From positions 310,001 through 374,000 of the forward strand of contig JBDOQK010000035.1 in the NCBI GenBank assembly GCA_040437565.1: DNA of 64,000 bases, written 5' to 3'. This stretch comes from Albugo candida (taxonomy: Eukaryota > Oomycota > Peronosporomycetes > Albuginales). The translations under genes and the position numbers were made by a program. The number at the start of each line of letters is the position of its first letter. The stretch's first letter is position 1. The notes below the pieces were generated by a model. It did no database searches, was not told where the DNA came from, and worked only from the letters and a program-made list of their open reading frames with translations. Shown in pieces: positions 32,621 through 44,149 of the stretch.

Positions 32621-35018
32621 CAGTGTTTGTACCAAATATGTTCCTATTCGTATCATGAAGGAAGCTCAAGTTGTGAAAATGAATGCGTTGGACGAACATC
32701 GCGTGTCCAGAAGAAGCGTTGGGATTCAGCGCGTTGAATATAAAGAAGAAGAAAATGATACACCATCTTTCTACGAACAATGCATCTCACCAAAAACGCA
32801 CGCATACATCAAAACGGATAGACTGATGCATTCTTCTACTATAAATCCAGACTGCTACCATGTAAATGCCTTTGGCGATTCTAAGGCAGATAAGCCGCCG
32901 TCCAACACAAAAACTATTCTGAAAAAAACGTCATCGTTAACCACTTCTTCCCTCGACGATAATTCCAAGCGCAACAATGGAATGCAGCACTTACTTTCCC
33001 GTTTTGATCACTTTCAGAATTCTCCTGTTGAAGATTCTTATCAAATTTACACATCGATATGTCATTTTCCCATCGCACAACGTATTTTGGGTCTATTAGT
33101 AGTGGTACAGTTGGCTGTGCACTTTGGATCACGCGTTCGGATTGCTAATAGTTGCAGCAATCTGCCGATTACGTATGATAAAAACGGACACGCTACTGTC
33201 ATTATGTCTTCCCTTAGGCTTGAGGACCGCATTCAAGAATCAATGTGTCTCCAAGACCTCAATGCTCAGTCACAGGAGTTCGTCTATTCCGGATGGTTCT
33301 TTTCCCCTTTTGCACTCATATTTGCTCTTTTTCCCTTCAAAATGCTGAAAAATAATGCAAGATTCGGCATATTGGTGTATTGGACTCGACGGTACTGGAA
33401 GACAATAATTACTTTTATTTGTCTTATTTGGGTAGTCGGTTGTGAAGTTGGATTCTACTTCGCAGTGCAAAGCAGGCGAAAGTACGGGGAATATGATACT
33501 CGGCAACATTTAGCATTTGCTTCTCATATCGTTGTCCCGAAAGACTGGTACGAAGGAAGCAAGTGGGATCAAGTACATGGAGACCAAACCATGCGACTCC
33601 TGGACTGGATTGTACTTTTCGAGAGCCTTCTGTGGTTATCCATCGCAATGGCTTCACTTGCAGCGTTTTCAGCAACGGCAAGTGTGCTTATTCTTACTAT
33701 GAAATTAGGGTTTTCCCATGCTCTTTGCAGCTCAGTTTGTATTTCTATCACAACTTTGGCATTACTAGTATGCTTTGTAGGAGATGACTACCCTTTACTC
33801 AAGCCAAGTCATCTTATTACTAGTCAAGCAATTGCGTTTGTGTTGGGTATCTTGCTACCGCTCGTACTTGGTCTTATGGCTATACACTCAGAAGATCGGC
33901 TTTCAAGAATAGTTTATCTACTGAAAATTCGTGCCGATAGACTTAACATTGCACTCAAGCTGGACCTTTGTGTGAAACACGCGAATCTTGCGAATCGAGG
34001 AATTTTCAAAGCAGAACAAGAGATGTTGGATCATGAATTGACTAGCGGTCAAAAAAGGGACAGTTTATTAAACACTCTAGCGATTCCATTTCAGAATATT
34101 AAATTATTCGAGTTGGTGACAAGCAACAGACTCGTCGACATCTTACTCGCTGAGCACTGCGGTAAACCCGTCATATTCAAACGATTGTCGATTGCGACGT
34201 ATTCCTCGCAAACGTTTCGAGATTTCAAGGCGACAGTTGAAACACTTGCTTGTTTACGCCATCCCAACATTGTTTTATTTATTGGTGCTACATTTAACAA
34301 TTTGGCAAATGTCGGTTTGATTTTTGAGTATCTGGAGCAAGGCAATTTATATTCTCTGTTGCATAGCTCCATGTTGCTCACATGGAATGACCCCCTTTTG
34401 AAAATCGCCACCGATGTCGCACAAGGAATGTCGTATTTGCACAATTGTGATACACCACTGGTGCATCGAGATATAAAATCTTCGAATCTACTTTGTTCGA
34501 CCACGTATACATGCAAGATCTCTGATTTCGATGAATCGAAGCGTCAAAATCTGGGTGAATTACTCAGCACAGTGGTAGGAACAGCCTACTGGTTGGCACC
34601 CGAAGTCTTAAGAGAAGAAAAGTATGACGCAAAAGTGGATTGCTACAGTTTTGGGATTGTCATGATTGAACTGGAAACACGCAAAGATCCGTACTATGAA
34701 GTTATCGACTTGAGCCCAATAGAAATTATGATCAAAGTTGCAACTGGAGGACTTCGACCAGTTATTCCAGCAACGTGTTCTCCAATACGTCGACAATTGA
34801 TCGAACGGTGTTTGGATGATAATTCGGAACATCGACCAGCCATGACTGAAATTCTGTGTACCTTACAGCGTGATGTTCGAAATGAGATCCTACAAATGGA
34901 GCAAATTGGTCAAAATCATGAGAATCAACGGCGTATTTTACTACATCGACATCAGCGACTGAACCGCCGACGAATTGAGGATCTGTTGGATGATAGTGCA
35001 AAGCACATTAGTCGGTAA
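32604..35018 (+). CDS. Multi-pass membrane TKL-type protein kinase with altered motifs
   Basis: From ATG 32604 the protein has 804 residues; ATG 32655 would give 787. Residues 1-150 are polar. Hydrophobic helices lie near 152-175, 228-246, 267-289, 331-363, 372-393 and 408-427. A kinase domain spans ~502-762. Visible parts are the ATP Lys in PVIFKRLS, HRDIKSSNLL (catalytic Asp), GTAYWLAPEVL and DCYSFGIVMIELETRKDPY. Two motifs deviate: the Gly-rich loop reads TSNRLVDILLAEHCGK with no GxGxxG, and DFG is DFD (ISDFDESK). The C-terminus is basic and Gln-rich. Kinases with polytopic N-termini are common in oomycetes. Activity is uncertain, because the magnesium Asp is kept but the Gly is lost. It probably signals from a membrane. 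Confidence 0.88.
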   Translation: MIPKYNSVCTKYVPIRIMKEAQVVKMNALDEHRVSRRSVGIQRVEYKEEENDTPSFYEQCISPKTHAYIKTDRLMHSSTINPDCYHVNAFGDSKADKPPSNTKTILKKTSSLTTSSLDDNSKRNNGMQHLLSRFDHFQNSPVEDSYQIYTSICHFPIAQRILGLLVVVQLAVHFGSRVRIANSCSNLPITYDKNGHATVIMSSLRLEDRIQESMCLQDLNAQSQEFVYSGWFFSPFALIFALFPFKMLKNNARFGILVYWTRRYWKTIITFICLIWVVGCEVGFYFAVQSRRKYGEYDTRQHLAFASHIVVPKDWYEGSKWDQVHGDQTMRLLDWIVLFESLLWLSIAMASLAAFSATASVLILTMKLGFSHALCSSVCISITTLALLVCFVGDDYPLLKPSHLITSQAIAFVLGILLPLVLGLMAIHSEDRLSRIVYLLKIRADRLNIALKLDLCVKHANLANRGIFKAEQEMLDHELTSGQKRDSLLNTLAIPFQNIKLFELVTSNRLVDILLAEHCGKPVIFKRLSIATYSSQTFRDFKATVETLACLRHPNIVLFIGATFNNLANVGLIFEYLEQGNLYSLLHSSMLLTWNDPLLKIATDVAQGMSYLHNCDTPLVHRDIKSSNLLCSTTYTCKISDFDESKRQNLGELLSTVVGTAYWLAPEVLREEKYDAKVDCYSFGIVMIELETRKDPYYEVIDLSPIEIMIKVATGGLRPVIPATCSPIRRQLIERCLDDNSEHRPAMTEILCTLQRDVRNEILQMEQIGQNHENQRRILLHRHQRLNRRRIEDLLDDSAKHISR

Positions 35019-36736
35019 AAGTATTGGCTTGTGGCAGCCGAGTCTGGTATTACTATTGCGGACGTAAAAGTTCCGGGAGCAAGCAAGGTCGGGAGACGCT
35101 GCACATGTTTGATATACAATGAAATTTTTTGAATCAGCGATTTCCTTCTAGGAAAATTACACGGCTGGTGCTTACAAGTACGACATCACATCAGCGAAAT
35201 GGTGATGGTACAAAGATGTCGTGATATCCTGAAGCATTGCAGAAGCTATAAAGCTTATGCGGGGCAATATAGCACCTTCGGTTTTTTGACGCGGTGTCTG
35301 AGTCCTTGCAGTGTGTTATAGGCAATGAAATGATGCGCTTGCTACCAAAATTATGGAAATGTTTAGTCGTTCGAATCAGCATCTCGTTTTCTGCACACTG
35401 ACATATTTTGTTGCGCTGAGTTGGAAGTGGTCGTAACGTTTCATGTATAAGCTTCATTCAAATTTGCATCTGCGCTTTTCTACTTCCAACATTGGTCACA
35501 AAATGGTTGTAAATATATAATTTTCGTGACGTTTCTTGTGGTTCTAATCTGCCCCTTTGACATATTGAAGGCACAATCAACGAAACTGAGTTTACCATCC
35601 ATCCTTTTAAGGCATTACAGAAAGAATGTGGTGAATACGTAAGCTCATTGTTCGCAAGTGATCTTCGTCGATTACAAAAACGATCTGACAGGAAAGGATG
35701 CGTCCCATAGAAGAACGTCTTATTTGATCATCTCGAAATCAGGTGTCATGCGAAGCATGTCACACATTCAAGACATGAACATCTTAATTCTATATCTGCA
35801 TATACCTATGGTATTTCACTAGATCAGACCCTTTCGTATGTCTCTCATTCATCACTTGACGTCGTATGCTGAGTGAGGAATAAGTATTCCCGAATTCGAA
35901 ACAGCTTGCCAATATTTGCAAGAGGACGATGAAAACCTTTCCCTTCATCAGCATTAAGTGTCCAGCACAAGCATTGATAAAAGTTACATGCAGCAGAGCT
36001 TACTCATTAAATCATTGAATGGATTGCATGAACTCTTTGGACTCGGCCGTATATGCTCGCGTGAATTATCGCACATTGTTTCCTACCCTATCTGTACGAC
36101 CCTTTCGATGGTCAAGGCCGACCATTTACAAAGTATCGTGAACAAATGGGGATGTCTTTTGCAATGCGGCGACCCGAAGAGCTTCTACTGTAAAAGCTAT
36201 TGAGATTGACGTGACTTTCGAACACAGTATCATCTCAATCTACTGGTTCAAAGGTTGTTCGCTTATGCAGGCAGTACTTACAAGTCTATCAATATTTCCT
36301 TTCAATTTTTGGCGTCAGACCTGTTGCACGACCGTGTATTCCTCGACGACGGCTCCACTGACCATAAGACAAAGATGATTTATAAGGCAATCCATTTGAC
36401 AATGAATGTTGTTATTGCGCCGCCTCCCAGCTTTACAGAACGGAAGGTTCTCTAGCGATCTAGAAGATGTTTCCTATCCTGCTGTCTACTTACTTGAAGC
36501 TTGGATTATTCAAGACAAGGAGATATCCAGGCAATCTGAGATTCCTTTGAGAGTCGTCAAACAAATATCGCTAATAATGCCTTCTTACGCTTTAGTGCTT
36601 TATATGTTCCTTCATCATTCAAGAATTAATTGTTTTATGTTTGGTTAATGTATTCAAGGAATGCGTACACAGTTTACGACAATGTGTCATTTGAACCAAT
36701 CCAGTTGCTTTGTTATCAACCAATCCATTCGTTCAA
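35019..36736. other. Intergenic, no gene recognised
   Basis: Several short frames occur on both strands (for example 35958-36203 and 36406-36648 on plus), but none has a domain I know. No RNA gene, LTR or inverted repeat was seen. The right end must hold the RPB5 promoter. Confidence 0.55.
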
Positions 36737-37613
36737 ATGGCTTCAAATGGAAATGGATTAAGTGCGGAAGCGCTACGGCTTTATCGCGTTCGAAAGACCA
36801 CCGTGAAAATGCTACACAACCGGTGAGAGCATGATTTCTATATTTGTACGTGTTTAGTATGTAAGAAAGTCTTTTGGGTTGTAGAGGATACATTGTGAGT
36901 GAAAACGAGCTCACCATGACACCAGAAGCATTCCAGCTACAAGTAAGCACCTTAAATTGCGCCATAAGTAGCATTTCGATCCTAATTTTTTTTAATTCAT
37001 AGTTTGGAGACAATCCCACTCGCGAAATGATGACAATTCTGGTTTAAACTTTGATAAACTGTTTTTTTATTCTGAATTTATTTGATATTTTTCATCAAAT
37101 ACAGGTCGAAAAAATTGACGATCCAAGCGACAACCTGTTTGTGTTCTTTCCAGAAGACACCAAAGTCGGAGTCAAACCAATACGAAAGTCAGTAATCAAA
37201 ATGTCTGATAATTTTCAAAATGGAAGTAATAACTTGGATCACGTAGCTATTGTAATCGCATGAAGGATGAGAATGTGACCAAAGCAATTCTTGTAGTACA
37301 GGAAGGAATCACGCCATTTGCGCGTCAGGCACTAAATGAAATGGCTCCGAGATATAAAATCGAGCACTTTAAAGAAACAGAGCTCTTGGTGGACATTACA
37401 GAACACACACTTGTACCTGTTCATCGTGTACTATGTCGTGAAGAGAAGGCAGCACTGTTGAAACGATACCGTATCAAGGATTCTCAGCTACCACGGATGC
37501 AAACGACCGACCCTATTGCCCGATATTATGGAATGGTTCGTGGTCAAGTTGTAAAGATCATCCGACCAAGTGAGACAGCCGGCCGATATGTCACTTATCG
37601 AGCAGTGATGTAA
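36737..37613 (+). CDS. RPB5: RNA polymerase I/II/III shared subunit RPABC1 (RPB5)
   Basis: Five exons, 36737-36822, 36885-36942, 37003-37041, 37105-37187 and 37247-37613, join in frame to 210 residues, the same length as human RPB5. All introns are GT-AG and about 60 bases. The N-terminal jaw domain reads [20 protein letters not shown]. The middle has [19 protein letters not shown]. The conserved assembly domain has [30 protein letters not shown] and [20 protein letters not shown]. It binds downstream DNA in all three nuclear polymerases. The gene appears intact and is a good single-copy anchor for placing the window. Confidence 0.97.
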
Positions 37614-38900
37614 CGTTGGTCAGCTTGAATTCTTTCAACGAGTGGAAGCAGAGCAAATCCGTTCTGTGTACTAGTACGATACATTAATCGACTGCGACGC
37701 TTCTGAAATTCAAGTCGATCTGATCTTTGATTCACACGAACAAACTTACACATAAGAGTTCTGAATCTATATACGACTCTGCTCTTGTTCGTATACGTGA
37801 TTTGAAAGCTATAGTACCGCTATCACGAAAATACGCTTGCTGCTCTCTACTCTGAATGCTGTTTGATTAAACCTGTCGACAAATATCTCAACTTCAAGTG
37901 TAAATGCTCGGTCGAGACTCTGTCATTGCGAAATGCATCCTCGCGTAATGATCTACAGTAGTTTTTCTTAACCTAGATCGTCCGGATTACGACGAGGCTG
38001 GTAATTGCTGCTGGATTTCCGACTGTCGCGAGTCTAAATTCTATTTTGCTTTAATCTTCGAGACTTCATTAGCCATTCAATCTAGAAGACTTATTTAGCT
38101 CGATCCCTTTACGGAGACTGCCTACGACCATCGCACAAGTACGCGTCCTTCTCATTCAAAGCATGTAATATGACTCAGCTTGTAAATTGGATAATCTCGC
38201 CGGTAAAAATGTATACATAAGATAAAACATGATGAGATTAGTTCGTCTCAGAGAGGAAAAGTGCATCGAACAAATACGTACAAAATCTAGTCAATTGATG
38301 ATCAATGGATCAATTATCGATTCCAGGCCTCGACTAAATCTCAAATCACGGCGTACAAAGTCACACTTACGATACCGTCTATCATTAGTAAATGCATCCT
38401 TTTTCTAAAGCTTCAGTAAATTAATACCTACACTCGACCTACATCATGCACTGATTTGCACAACATGCAAACGAACTCAAGGTCCGTCACCTACTTCATT
38501 ATCGTAGGTTGATAAGAGACCCTTTCCATTTGCAGAAGAAGTGTTCACCCGCTCGAGATAGAAATTTGCCATGCTATCCCAGCAAGTACTGAAAATATCG
38601 CTATTTTGAGCGATCATCCAGACCATGTACTGTGCGATCAATAAGTCGAAAAGAAGTGCAAACTTTGCGGCTAACTGTTCATCGTATTGGATCGACACTA
38701 TCATTAGCGTCCATCAAAATCCACCTTAGTCGTAGATATCTATATTACTAGAATTCGGGTAATTGAGTTTTGTAAATGACAACATGTGTTGGTGGTAGCA
38801 GTACTCTATTTCTATTCCCTTAACCACCACAATATGAGATGTGTGTCCAGCTTGTAATCAAAACAATCAGTTCTGAAGTGTCCGAATGCTCACGCATCTC
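37614..38900. other. Intergenic, no gene recognised
   Basis: AT-rich sequence with only short frames. I found no domain, RNA gene or repeat with a visible partner in the window. It separates the gene island from the retroelement block. Confidence 0.55.
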
Positions 38901-38929
38901 GAATTGCAACTAAAGCTAAGCTCGGAATT

Positions 38930-39185
38930 GCACTTGCATTTCCAATTGTTGGAAGTTCACCGATCTTGATGTGGAAAGTAAACATGCGGTTTGATGAAGA
39001 TAAACCGCGATTTGTATGCATATTGATGCGTTGGTTACATAAAATCTCTTGTATATAGCTTGGCATCTCGTATTGGCGTAGATCAGCAAGTTTAAATTAG
39101 AATACACTTACTCTTTTTGCTTCAAATTCGTGCTCGTAGTCCGCATTCCCTCTAAGTCTATCGTAACGTGCCTGGATTTCCAATA
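38930..39185 (+). repeat. 5' LTR of the 38.9-43.9 kb copia
   Basis: It aligns by eye with the region at 43640-43885 over blocks such as GATGTGGAAAGTAAAC/GATGTGAAATGTGAAC and CATGCGGTTTG/CTTGCGGTTC. The exact ends are uncertain because of divergence and indels. It ends just before the primer-site-like sequence. Confidence 0.65.
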
Positions 39186-42100
39186 GGTTATCATCCCATC
39201 GGCGGATTACGCTTTCGAAGACGCGGATGACGGAGATAATTACTTATCAACCGTGGATACTTTTGGGCATAGAAGAGTAGGTGGAATTGGAAAATGTACA
39301 GAGAGAGAAAAGACAAACTAAAGAGGTCAAGGTGGAAACATCGAGGTTTTGCCCCTAATAAGAGGACTGATTTGTCGGCAGGATCGGCTGGAGAGCTCAC
39401 AGACGAACCTTCACAAGGAAGTTGCTGAGGAATAAAAAGGAGAAGGATTTCCGAGTACCATCCGACGCCTCTTCAAAAGACCAAGCATGTTTGAATCTAC
39501 TCTGGGAAGAGATTCGCATGTTTGTATTGAATCGAAGACTGATACGCAGGGAAGAGAGGCAAACAGAGGGCATATCATGATGCTCTGCCTGATGACATAT
39601 TCTGAGTGCCAGCGTATCTATGGGGACCAAAATCACCATCGGCAGCTATTTTGTGGTCCTGGAGTTGATTAATGTTTCTCCTGCGTGAAATGGAATTAAT
39701 TAAGGGGGTGTAAGAAATTTTTATTTACCCAGATACAGACAGCCCGGATCCGGGTCACTGGAGTAAGGAAGAAGTACCGAAAGGCAAATTCTTCTGGCAC
39801 GTCTGCGTGTGATTCTATTGGCCTGGAGATGTGAAGGTGAAACTAAGATGCCATTAGCTAGATGATTCAGATAAAAAGGCAAACTGAAGCCTTCCGGGGG
39901 CAAAATGCTACGCTCGAGGATGTTATGGAACGTATGCTTAGAGAATTCGAGACAAATATTATGCCAGAACAAAAGCGATGGATCTTCTTACGCGCCCAAA
40001 AGATTCAACACAACCGTGGATTGAGTGCCACATGTCTCTTAACGCCTTAGTAAGGGCTTCAGGGAAGATCCTTACTATTTGGTGCTAGAATATATTCTTT
40101 TGTACGCAGCACAAGAGACGAGAATCGTTCTGATGGCTAATCTGTATTAGCAAAATAGGATACTTACAGCAGGGGGAGGAACTCGCATATTTCGCTCAAT
40201 CTTGGGAGTCAAAGATGACGTACAAACGCATTTGGAAGGGCATCGCTGGACACGTTCAAAAGTATGGCTACTCGCAACCTCCAGAGTCAGGAAAGACTAA
40301 GAAGTTTTTCAAGGTTTTCTGGGCTACTTCCAGATCGATGTTATAACGCAAATGATGCTTCCTCTGCGGTAAACCGGGGCATGGCATGACATATTGAGCG
40401 ACCAGAGGTTCTCATGAAGACAGAGAATGCGACTTTACCTTGGCGATAACGACCCGGCGGGTTGGATTTGGAGACATCTGGATTCTGGACAGTTAATGTA
40501 GCAGTCATCTTGCGAGCAATGAAACTTGGCTTGACGACTGTGAAGATTCTGTTGTAAATAGCGTGCAGCCAGATGGAAGGTCATCGAAACTAAGCAAGGG
40601 GAAGTGCCACGCTGATTCTAACAGCTATGGAGCAACGATGCATCGTAATGGTTATTGATGTATATCACGATAATGGGTTGAGCACAATCTACATTCATTT
40701 GTGTTCGTGGACATTAAAGAATACAGACTTACGATGCGTGATACACAGTGTGTCTTAACGAGAAGTGATGATTAGAATATTATTTTGAAGTACATTATTT
40801 CGATGTCGAGCAGATAAGAAAATGTACGCAAAGTAAGCGGGGAAATCCGGACAAATCATTAAAACACATGTTGGATAATCATGGCAGGTGTTGGTGAAAC
40901 CTCAGAGAGTGAAGGAAGCTATCAGACATAGGGCTCCCTTACTGCTTCTCATCAGAGGCTCGGAAATCTCAATCACGATGCAGTTGAGAGACTGGCCACG
41001 TATCCTGCACTGGCAATCAAAATAATGGATTGCAATGTCAAAATGGCTTAACATGTGCCCAAGAAAAGCAGCGAAAGAATCGTAAGTTGAAGAAAAATCC
41101 GGGTGAGCACTCACTGATTGATCGTTGGTGGATTTATGTGCTCAGATTCGAATAGCCCAATGGATCCTAGGCATCGACTTGGCAAACGATACACGGTAGA
41201 TTTCCTTGATTATGTGAAGGTTTTCTCGCCAAACCAAAGAATGTGGCAGCAAAAGAATTAAAAAATTCGTGGCGCATTTCGAGCAATAATTTGGTTATAG
41301 TATGTATGTTTTATGCACCGATTCGGGTGGATAGTACGAAAATATCTGATTTATTTGGAAGAACCAAGATGTGGCTAGCCAACGAAACGATGCGAAAATA
41401 CCAAGCGAGTAATGATGATACTAAAAGGATGCATAGCGCTATTATGAATATGTACAGAAGTCCATCATGTGGACTGCCATTGACCTTTTGGGGTGATGCG
41501 GTCCAAGACGCGGCATACGTGACTGAGCGCTCACTAGCCAATGTTAATAGTGCAAAGATTTCTACGTTACAATTGAAGACGAAAAAATACCCGCTCTTTG
41601 TGAGATTGTACTTTTGATACTCCTTATACGTACATTTCCCCGAAATGAGCAACTTCAACGAAATTTTGTACGATACAAAATGCTACAGAAAGCAAAGCGT
41701 GTGCGAAATAAATTGAAAAATCAAGACTGGCTCGGGATAAGCCGGAATCACGCTCAGTGCATGGAGAAAAATAAACGTGTGTACTTTGATAATTCCTGGC
41801 GAAGTGGCTTACGTAAAAAGAGCGCCTGGTAGACGTCTCTGTGAGGACAATCAAATGCGTTAGAAAAAAGCGGGATAAAGGACATGATACTGTTGACGAA
41901 GGATACTCACAGTCAGCATTCCAAATGGTTTGTAAGCGCACAAGTATGCAAAGGGTGAATTGAGCCACCACAAGATCAGACTGGTAGCCGGTGCGAATGA
42001 ACAAGTTTGGTTGTGATTACAACAACAATTTTTGTTTCTATCATGGATATGCCGAGTGTCAAGATTATACTTGTTATGCCTAAAAAAAGCGACTGCCAGC

Positions 42101-42548
42101 ATGAGCGGGGACGTATCAAATGCTTATGTGAAAGCTGAATAGGAACCTTAATTACAGATTACTTCAGGAAGTGAAAAGAACACGTGGAGTATTCGAAAAT
42201 CCGGACGGCCAGTACAAATGAGCTTGTGGTGGGATTGCTGAGTTAATATATGGGCTTAAACAGGCTGGACATCTGTGAAGCGAGTTGCTAAAAAATTAGA
42301 TAGTGTGGACTTTACTCAGTGTCTTACTGAAAGACGTGTGTATTGGAGCGGATAAATGAAAATTCCGTCTTGTCGGCTTATGCGTTGGCGATCTTCTTGT
42401 GACAGCAAAGCAATCAGATATGATAAATGTGTATTTGGGTCTCCTAAAAGAATTGCTCGTCAAGGATTCGGGCGTTCTGAACAAAGTTTCTGGGTATTTG
42501 CATTAATTTGAAGATAAAGCGGACACGGCATTAACCAAATAATGAATA

Positions 42549-43012
42549 CTCGTAGAATTCTACGAGACAATGGTTTGGAGGAGAACAAATGCTCCGGTCG
42601 CACCCTATCGGTGGTGAATTGAGCATCTATCAAGAGAGGATAGTAAAAGCACCTGACGAAAACGAATATCGAGACAGACCAGCTACTTTTAATCGTTTTG
42701 AGTCATTGGTGGGAAGTTTGCTTTGCGTATNNNNNNNNNNNNNNNNNNNNNNNNNNNNNNNNNNNNNNNNNNNNNNNNNNNNNNNNNNNNNNNNNNNNNN
42801 NNNNNNNNNNNNNNNNNNNNNNNNNNNNNNCTCGTAGAATTCTACGAGACAATGGTTTGGAGGAGAACAAATGCTCCGGTCGCACCCTATCGGTGGTGAA
42901 TTGAGCATCTATCAAGAGAGGATAGTAAAAGCACCTGACGAAAACAAATATCGAGACAGACCAGCTACTTTTAATCGTTTTGAGTCATTGGTGGGAAGTT
43001 TGCTTTGCGTAT
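42549..43012. repeat. Assembly-type duplication around the 42,731-42,830 gap
   Basis: Bases 42549-42730 (182) recur at 42831-43012, offset 282, with one difference seen (G at 42664, A at 42946). It lies in the RT-RNase H junction of the copia element. Confidence 0.95.
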
Positions 43013-43639
43013 CGAGATGCAGCAGACAAGACATATCATACGTAGCGTACCAAGTCTCCAAACAGACTTGGTCTTCATCTTTGGGCGATTATAAATTAGC
43101 CGAACAAGCTGCGATATACAACAAAGTGCGAAACATTGCGACTAAAATGAATGGACAAATTCAGAATGTGATAAAAAAAGTCGGTAACGGGTGGTCGAAT
43201 CCCTATTGACGAGAAACCAGTGTCGTGTATGGCAAAGAAAAGTCGGTGTGTCGTTTTCAATCATTGAAACCGAGTCTGTGACGAGTCTTTTGTGGTCGTG
43301 TATATCCTTGGAATATGTTCATTACTTCGTTAATTCGGCTGAAACGCAAAGAGCCCATGATTATCAATGTAGCTAATCAGACGGTTCTGTAGTAGCTCAC
43401 AGGAGACGTTTCATCAGTGAAGCTGAACAAGTAGACGTGTGAAATCAAATCCGTAAACTCGCATCTGAAAAGCACCATTTTGATGTCATGATGCGTCGCA
43501 AGTCGTGCTACGCCTGCAGATGTGATGACGAATGCATTAACAGCACCCCGCTTGGAGAGCTGACAGCTCTGATTGGCCCCAGCGAAGGGAAAGGAGGAAT
43601 GACGAAGATGAAGGCAAATGGAGTCTGTCTCGGATGGAG

Positions 43640-43885
43640 GAGTATTGTAAATTGAAGGATCTCGATGTGAAATGTGAACTTGCGGTTCAGTAAAGCTAGA
43701 ACTTTGGCGATTTGTATTGCATGTTGATGCGTGGACTACATAACATTTTGTTGTATGAAACATGGCATCTCATACAAGGTCAGTTTCAAATGAGCAGTAC
43801 ACTTACTCTTTTCGATTTCGATATCGTGATCGAAGTGGTCCGCTTCCTCTCTGACTCCGTCTAAGCGTTGCTGAAATTTCATTAC
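43640..43885 (+). repeat. 3' LTR of the 38.9-43.9 kb copia
   Basis: This is the partner of the left LTR; the alignment runs to TAAGCGTTGCTGAAATTTC (compare TATCGTAACGTGCCTGGATTTC on the left). The boundaries are approximate. Confidence 0.65.
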
Positions 43886-44149
43886 TACTGTGAATCGCAA
43901 TGATCGTCGAGTCCTGAAAAATCCGCCCGATGGCCCTCACTTTCCGAGTGAACCCAGAGCCTTTGCAAGCTGAATGCGTTCTTCTTGATGGTAAGAATTG
44001 AGTCGAAAAATACCGAATGTAAGCACCCGAAAGGGTATAGAACACGGGAAGTGCTGGGATCATCGGAGCTGCAGATCAACAATCGACCAATCGACGGATT
44101 TGATCGATCTATGTTGTACCCGTAAGAAGATCTGACCATCATCCTACCG

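Larger units (their letters stand above)
38930..43890 (+). mobile_element. Near full-length degenerate Ty1/copia element with both LTRs
   Basis: Similar, diverged sequences flank the element: about 38930-39185 and 43640-43885, sharing GCGATTTGTATGCAT/GCGATTTGTATTGCATG, TTGATGCG, TGGCATCTC and ACACTTACTC. A primer-site-like GGTTATCATCCC follows the left LTR (39186). Inside, on plus, are a Gag end (39862-40050, MLREFETNIMPEQKRW), a zinc knuckle CFLCGKPGHG (40361), a protease remnant WILDS then SSHL (40490), integrase (SPSCGLPLTFWGDAVQDAAY, 41461), RT fragments including LKQAG at about 42255, and a terminal SLVGSLL...SRQDISYVAYQVSKQT. All frames are broken, so this is an old insertion. Confidence 0.85.

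Noticed and set aside
36687-37019. Minus-strand frame of 110 codons
   Set aside because: It is antisense to RPB5 exons 1-3 and has no domain of its own.
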